Source: GCA-2686265 sp036010965
GTDB taxonomy: Bacteria > Planctomycetota > UBA1135 > GCA-002686595
Assembly: GCA_036010965.1 (NCBI GenBank)
Contig: DASCMO010000089.1
Location: forward strand, 1 to 10,485
DNA length: 10,485 nucleotides
Direction: 5' to 3'
Shown here: positions 7,280 to 10,485 of the stretch, one piece after another
How the letters are laid out: each line of letters opens with the position of its first letter
Position numbering within the stretch: position 1 is the first letter of the stretch
Program-made: the position numbers and the translations under genes
Notes under the pieces: generated by a model
What the model was told of the DNA's origin: nothing
The model's database searches: none
What the model saw: the letters and a program-made list of their open reading frames with translations, nothing else

Positions 7280-7435
7280 GGAGCGCGGGGCTGCCCCCTG
7301 GCGGGCACTCAAGCCTAGCGGGGTCGGCGCTGGTTTCCAGGTCGCCTCCCGTCGCGGCGGACGGGAGCAGCGGGGTTCACCAGAATACGCTCCAGAGTGT
7401 GTGGGCCGCTCGCTGGTGGTGCTCGTGTTCCAGGC

Positions 7436-7441
7436 TAGACT
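7436..7441 (+). promoter_or_regulatory. Candidate -10 element for the HEAT-repeat gene
   Basis: TAGACT lies 36 bp before ATG 7478 in the 210-bp divergent gap with mtnP. No good -35 hexamer is visible at the expected distance (CTGGTG at 7413-7418 is poor), so this is tentative. A small inverted repeat (TGCCC/GGGCA, 7292-7307) sits in the same gap on the mtnP side, with no role I can assign. Confidence 0.25.
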
Positions 7442-7466
7442 GCACCCTTACATGGTGGAGGATGGC

Positions 7467-7470
7467 GGAG
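7467..7470 (+). promoter_or_regulatory. Ribosome binding site of the HEAT-repeat gene
   Basis: GGAG, 7 nt before ATG 7478. The nearby ATGs at 7452 and 7462 are in other frames, and the latter stops after three codons. Confidence 0.6.
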
Positions 7471-7477
7471 TGAATCC

Positions 7478-8377
7478 ATGGAAGTGAAGGGCCGGAGGCG
7501 AGGTGGGTGGGTGCTGCTGGGCGTGGGGCTCGTCGCCTTGGCGCTCCCCGCCCTGCTGCTGCCCCGCGGGCGCTCGGCCAAGGAATGGATCGGGGATCTC
7601 AAACAGGGCGATCAGGAGCAGCGCATCATGGCCGCCTACGCCCTGCGCCACGGCGAGAAGGACCACCGCGAGTACACCCTGCGAGCCCTGCTCGACATCG
7701 TGCGCTCGGCGGAACCGCGGCTGCAGGAAGTAGCGAGGGACTCAGCGCGACTGGTCGCCGCCCAGGAGATCGCCCTGCTGGTGGACCTCCTCGGAGAGGT
7801 GGACGCCGACGACGAGATGGTGCGGGAGTTCTGCGAGGGAGTGCTCCTGAACCACCCCGAAGAAGCGCTGGAGCTGTTGATCGCGGTCGTGGACGACCCG
7901 CATGCGAAGGCGCGTCAGCCCGCGGCGAAACTGCTCGCCCGCTTCGGTAGGCCCGCCGTCGAGCCCCTCTCGAAGCTGCTGTGGGACGAGGACCAGAACA
8001 CGCGCCTGCTCGCCTCCTGGGCCCTGGGCACCATGGGCGCGCAGGCGCAGGGCATCCTGGGACTGCTCAAGTCCAGGGTCAGGGCACCCACGGGCCTCGA
8101 ACGACGAACGGCCATGCAGGCCATGCTGGCCATCGATCCCCAACACGAGAAGACCCTGCAGCTCGCCCGCGAACTCCTGGATGACAAGGGCCTCGAGACG
8201 CGCAGAACGGCTCTCCTCGGCTTCTTCGAGGCCTGGGTGCTGCGCCTGGGCAGGGAGCGTGCGGGGCAGAACAGGGAAGCGCGCGAGGCCCTTGGTGAGG
8301 CGTTCAGCGCGGCCCTCGCGCGCTTGCTGGACGACTTCGACGCCCACGCCGAGAACGGAGGCAAGGCTCCCCGCTGA
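7478..8377 (+). CDS. Membrane-anchored HEAT-repeat protein
   Basis: 299 residues. A basic n-region (KGRRR) and one hydrophobic segment (11-28) suggest a signal anchor placing the rest outside the cytoplasmic membrane. From about 33 onward the protein is helical with HEAT-like pairs: SAKEWIGDLKQGD...AAYALRHG (33-59), 63-95, 97-125, 128-157, the clearest at 158-189 (PAVEPLSKLLWDEDQNTRLL, then ASWALGTMGAQA), 192-221 and 224-255. The last 45 residues are charged and Ala-rich. HEAT solenoids are scaffolds for protein-protein contacts; no enzymatic motif or named family is recognised. It has its own SD and a divergent upstream gap, and converges on the SGNH gene with 25 bp between stops, so it is probably monocistronic. 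The antisense frame over 7742-8446 shows no domain pattern. Confidence 0.85.
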   Translation: MEVKGRRRGGWVLLGVGLVALALPALLLPRGRSAKEWIGDLKQGDQEQRIMAAYALRHGEKDHREYTLRALLDIVRSAEPRLQEVARDSARLVAAQEIALLVDLLGEVDADDEMVREFCEGVLLNHPEEALELLIAVVDDPHAKARQPAAKLLARFGRPAVEPLSKLLWDEDQNTRLLASWALGTMGAQAQGILGLLKSRVRAPTGLERRTAMQAMLAIDPQHEKTLQLARELLDDKGLETRRTALLGFFEAWVLRLGRERAGQNREAREALGEAFSAALARLLDDFDAHAENGGKAPR

Positions 8378-8402
8378 GCCCGCCTCGCTTCCACGAGCGC
8401 GT

Positions 8403-9992
8403 TCAGGGCGAGACCAGGCGGCGCACCTCGCGCGCCAGGATCTCACCCCCCAGCTGATTGCCGCGCGTGTTCCAGTGCGAGTCCCTGCGGTGGTAGAGGT
8501 GGCGGCGACCGTCTTCGAGGGCCTCGACGGCGAGAAACTCGGGTAGCAGATCGATGATTTCGAGGCCCAGCTCCTCTGCCCAGCGCGCGATGACGCGCTG
8601 GGGCTGAAAGCGATCCATGTGCTGGGCGACAGGCTCGCTCACCATGCGCCAGACTTCCTCCTCCACCTGGTATTCATCGGGGATGAGCAGGAAGGCCAGG
8701 GGCGTGTCACCCGCCGCCTCGGCCATGGCCGCCATGTACTTCCGCAAGGCCGGATCGAAACCGCGCTCGGTGTGACAGACCTGTTGTGCTCTGCCCAACT
8801 CGAGGAGTTCGAAGCCGTTCGCGGAGAAGGTGGGGCGCTCCAGGGTCACGTCACCCGTCCAGGGGAACTCCGCGGCGGCGGCGGCGAGGGTGTCGACGAC
8901 CTCGCTCAAAGTCGCGTGCTCGTCCTGCACATGCCCGGCGCCGGCCCCCTCGGCAGAGGCTCGCGCGCGCTCATCGGCCAGGCGCCCCAGGCGCGTGACG
9001 AGGCGGGTCAGGTACAGGTGGTCCCGGTCCAGGGCCCAGCGCCCGGCCAGCTCGCGCCGAGCAGGATCGGCGAAGACGATGTCGTTGCCGATGAAGAGGC
9101 AGACCACGACCAGGTCCGGCTGCATGGCGAGCGCCTCCTCCGTCAGCAGATGGAGGTACTCCGGCGGCCCCACGCCGGGCGAGCCCATGTTGTAGACGAT
9201 CACGTCCTCGAGCTCGCGCTCCGCGACCGAGGTGAAGTGCAGGGGAAAGGGCACGACACCCGTGCTGTAGGAGTCCGCGATGGTGACGACGAGCCGCTGG
9301 CCTGCCGCGCGCCCGCTGTACTCGTGATCGAAGTCGCCGCGAGAGTTGGCGGGAAACGCGAAGCGCATCGCTCCGGGGGCGTATCGTTTGGCCGCCACGC
9401 GATTGCCCGCACCGGTGTCCGCTCCGGCGAGGATCTGGGTCGGGTGGACCGAAGCGAAGGCGCGCAGACCGAGCTCTCCCAGGGCGAGGGCGACGCAGAG
9501 GCTGGTGAGCAGCAGGTCGATGGGCCGCAGCACGCGCGTCAGTGCAGGGGTGAGGACCTGGCCGCCGATCACCAGGACGACCGCCAGGCCTCCGGCGGCC
9601 AGGCCGGCCGCCATCAGGGTGTTGAGGGGCTGGTAGGGCTGGAAGCGCGCGGCGTTGAGCACCAAGAAGGCCACGACGGCGCAGAACAGGAAGCGCCAGA
9701 GGCCGGGGCCCGCCCTTGTGGACGAGTCGCGCCCCACGCCAGCAAGTTGCAGGGCGACCGCTCCCACGCCGGCGGCAGAGCACGCGTAGAGGGCCCAGAG
9801 CAGCCGGTCGAAGGCTGGGCCGACCTCGAGCTCGAGTCCGGCGGCGTGGAAGACGGCGCTCCTCAAGGCCAGGATCGAGAGCGTCGCACAGCTCGCCAGG
9901 ATCGCAAGCCGGACGAGCGCGCGGGCACCACGCGGGTTCGGGCCCTCCGCACCGCGCTCATCGGTCGCGGGTTCTCTTCCTTCCCGAGCCAC
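8403..9992 (-). CDS. Five-TM membrane protein with SGNH hydrolase / O-acetyltransferase-type domain
   Basis: 529 residues. The N-terminal part has five predicted membrane helices (about 24-45, 60-83, 99-115, 126-148, 158-178); the rest (about 205-529) is an SGNH domain. Block I is VVTIADSYSTG with Ser241 as nucleophile (Ala in place of the usual Gly before Asp240), a Gly block is NMGSPGVGPPEYL (268-280), block III is FIGNDI with Asn303, and block V is RRDSHWNTRGN with Asp504 and His506, so the catalytic set looks complete. DSHWN resembles DxHW motifs of AlgX/AlgJ-type polysaccharide O-acetylation proteins, so an acyl esterase or acyltransferase acting on cell-surface glycans or lipids is a fair inference; no export or polysaccharide genes are adjacent in the window. 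The start is GTG 9992: an in-frame TGA lies only 9 nt upstream and no ATG or GTG follows before the first membrane helix. It is convergent with the HEAT gene. Confidence 0.85.
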   Translation of the reverse strand: MAREGREPATDERGAEGPNPRGARALVRLAILASCATLSILALRSAVFHAAGLELEVGPAFDRLLWALYACSAAGVGAVALQLAGVGRDSSTRAGPGLWRFLFCAVVAFLVLNAARFQPYQPLNTLMAAGLAAGGLAVVLVIGGQVLTPALTRVLRPIDLLLTSLCVALALGELGLRAFASVHPTQILAGADTGAGNRVAAKRYAPGAMRFAFPANSRGDFDHEYSGRAAGQRLVVTIADSYSTGVVPFPLHFTSVAERELEDVIVYNMGSPGVGPPEYLHLLTEEALAMQPDLVVVCLFIGNDIVFADPARRELAGRWALDRDHLYLTRLVTRLGRLADERARASAEGAGAGHVQDEHATLSEVVDTLAAAAAEFPWTGDVTLERPTFSANGFELLELGRAQQVCHTERGFDPALRKYMAAMAEAAGDTPLAFLLIPDEYQVEEEVWRMVSEPVAQHMDRFQPQRVIARWAEELGLEIIDLLPEFLAVEALEDGRRHLYHRRDSHWNTRGNQLGGEILAREVRRLVSP

Positions 9993-9997
9993 GCCGG

Positions 9998-10006
9998 ATC
10001 ATAGCA
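9998..10006 (-). promoter_or_regulatory. Extended -10 promoter, probably giving a leaderless mRNA for the SGNH gene
   Basis: TGC followed by TATGAT on the minus strand: an extended -10 with five of six -10 matches, and no recognisable -35 (GCGGCC at 17 bp). Only 5 nt separate it from GTG 9992, so the expected transcription start falls on or next to the start codon. No room remains for a Shine-Dalgarno sequence. Confidence 0.4.
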
Positions 10007-10212
10007 CCCGCTCTGGCTCCGGCCGCCAGCTGGCACCGACCTCCGACCTCATCGCGCCAGCCCGACCTCGTCACCGGACCGGGCTCCAGAGCGCACAAGC
10101 CGTTCGCTGATGGCACTTGGGGCCCGTCGGTCCCAGGGAGCCTCCAGCGTGCGACAGGCCGGCGAATCTACCCTCTGCACGCCATGGCATACGAGCTGGT
10201 GACGAATCCAGT
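10004..10212. other. Gene-free intergenic region
   Basis: About 210 bp between the SGNH gene start and the stop of the RGG-tailed protein, both on the minus strand. Apart from the promoter element at its left edge and the hairpin at 10116-10137, I see no coding frame with start, SD and recognisable composition, and no tRNA or riboswitch-like structure. Confidence 0.6.
10116..10137 (-). terminator. Hairpin downstream of the RGG-protein gene, possible terminator without T tract
   Basis: A 22-nt inverted repeat whose plus strand can form a 9-bp stem (two G-T wobbles) around a CGTC loop. On the minus strand the stem has one internal A-C mismatch and a terminal mismatch. It lies about 75 nt past the TAG of the RGG gene. 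No run of T follows on either strand, so intrinsic termination is uncertain. Confidence 0.3.
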
Positions 10213-10485
10213 CTAGCTTCGGTGTCGACGGCCGCCGCCTTCGTTTCGCTGGCCGCCGCTGGCATGGCGGTCGTTGCCCCGGCCTCCGCCGCCACCGCGG
10301 TCGCTCCGCTGGCCGCCGCCTCGTTCGCCTCGCTGGCCAGCGCGCTCATTTCGGTACCCGCCGCCTCCGCGTTCGCCTCGCTGGCCGCCGCCCCGTTCGT
10401 TTCGGTAGCCGCCGCTGCCTCGTTCACCTCGCTGGCCGGCGCCTCGTTCGCCTCGCTGGCCGCCGCCCCGTTCGTTTCGGTAGCC
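10213..10485 (-). CDS. C-terminal tail of a glycine/arginine-rich (RGG-type) protein, 5' part off window
   Basis: The minus-strand frame ending at TAG 10215-10213 is open to the right edge and gives exactly 90 residues. It is built of Gly runs alternating with charged triplets: GYRNERGGGQRGER, GGQRGERG, GGQRSDRGGGGG, RGNDRH, ending GGGRRHRS. Arg/Gly-rich low-complexity tails with interspersed Tyr/Asn/Gln are typical of RNA-binding proteins such as RRM proteins and DEAD-box helicases, where they bind RNA and promote condensation; which kind this is cannot be told because the folded domain lies outside the window. Competing readings exist: the other minus frame and the plus strand here are both open and Ala-rich, as expected for shadows of a GGN/CGN repeat. 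This frame is preferred for its recognisable composition. The tail ends about 210 bp before the next gene. Confidence 0.65.
   Translation of the reverse strand, partial: GYRNERGGGQRGERGAGQRGERGSGGYRNERGGGQRGERGGGGYRNERAGQRGERGGGQRSDRGGGGGRGNDRHASGGQRNEGGGRRHRS
10370..10485 (-). repeat. Direct DNA repeats encoding the RGG tail
   Basis: A perfect 41-nt direct repeat occupies 10370-10410 and 10445-10485, offset by 75 nt (25 codons, frame-preserving). A third, diverged copy lies at 10323-10359 with 3 nt missing. The shared unit encodes YRNERGGGQRGER-type sequence on the minus strand. The right edge cuts the array, so further copies may exist outside. Confidence 0.8.

Noticed and set aside
7268..7312. 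N-terminal extension of the MTA phosphorylase (MSARQGAAPRSEGST)
   Set aside because: ATG 7267 has a well-spaced GAAGGA and begins directly before the conserved family N-terminus; the extension looks like translated leader.
8378..8402. Terminator between the convergent HEAT and SGNH genes
   Set aside because: Only a 4-bp CTCG/CGAG stem can be drawn and no T tract follows on either strand.
8619..10004. 461-codon plus-strand frame opposite the SGNH gene
   Set aside because: The minus strand has TM helices and the full SGNH catalytic set; the plus frame has no domain and a Gln/Gly/Arg-rich composition typical of GC-rich antisense.
10071..10427. Ala-rich minus-strand frame (MNEAAAATETNG...)
   Set aside because: It is a frame-shifted reading of the repeat DNA that encodes the RGG tail, and its lower half runs through intergenic sequence with mixed composition.
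10216..10485. Ala-rich hydrophobic plus-strand reading of the repeat region
   Set aside because: It is the exact antisense register of the RGG frame, with no SD; repeated LAAAPFVSVA arises mechanically from GGN/CGN codons. It cannot be fully excluded without flanking sequence.
10213..10485. CRISPR array or noncoding satellite
   Set aside because: Repeats are in frame, irregularly spaced and without unique spacers, as expected for a coding low-complexity tail.

Overview
This is a GC-rich bacterial window. The G/C bias in third codon positions is strong enough that long stop-free frames run antisense to most genes. The gene content suggests a member of the Planctomycetota or a similar GC-rich environmental lineage: a sulfatase-fold lipoprotein, an exported glycosylasparaginase, M28 peptidases, a membrane-anchored HEAT-repeat protein and an RGG-tailed protein. 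Short or absent Shine-Dalgarno leaders on several genes fit this. The phylum is an inference from style and was not established by any search.

Layout from left to right. (1) A glycosylasparaginase-family Ntn hydrolase with a Tat-like signal (950 to 1, minus, cut by the left edge). It lies 28 bp downstream of an exported M28 zinc peptidase (2685 to 979, minus), so the two look like one transcription unit. (2) A divergent 147-bp intergenic region. (3) A 777-residue sulfatase-fold lipoprotein on the plus strand (2833-5166), with Thr where sulfatases carry the formylglycine-forming Cys or Ser. (4) Only 9 bp away and convergent, a second, shorter M28 paralogue (6375-5176, minus). It has lost most zinc ligands and the middle domain and looks like a pseudoenzyme. 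It sits 28 bp downstream of (5) an S-methyl-5'-thioadenosine phosphorylase gene (7267-6404, minus). (6) A divergent 210-bp gap and a membrane-anchored HEAT-repeat protein (7478-8377, plus). (7) A convergent five-TM protein with an SGNH hydrolase/O-acetyltransferase-type domain (9992-8403, minus). Its start appears leaderless. (8) A gene-free stretch of about 210 bp with a hairpin. (9) The last 90 codons of a glycine/arginine-rich (RGG-type) protein on the minus strand, entering from the right edge, built of near-identical DNA repeats.

Reading across genes: regions 1-4 put three kinds of exported hydrolase side by side (peptidase, GlcNAc-Asn amidase family, sulfatase fold), flanked by two M28 paralogues. 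A role in breaking down sulfated or glycosylated peptides outside the cytoplasm is a reasonable hypothesis, but nothing in the sequence proves it. The MTA phosphorylase, HEAT and SGNH genes look like ordinary neighbours.
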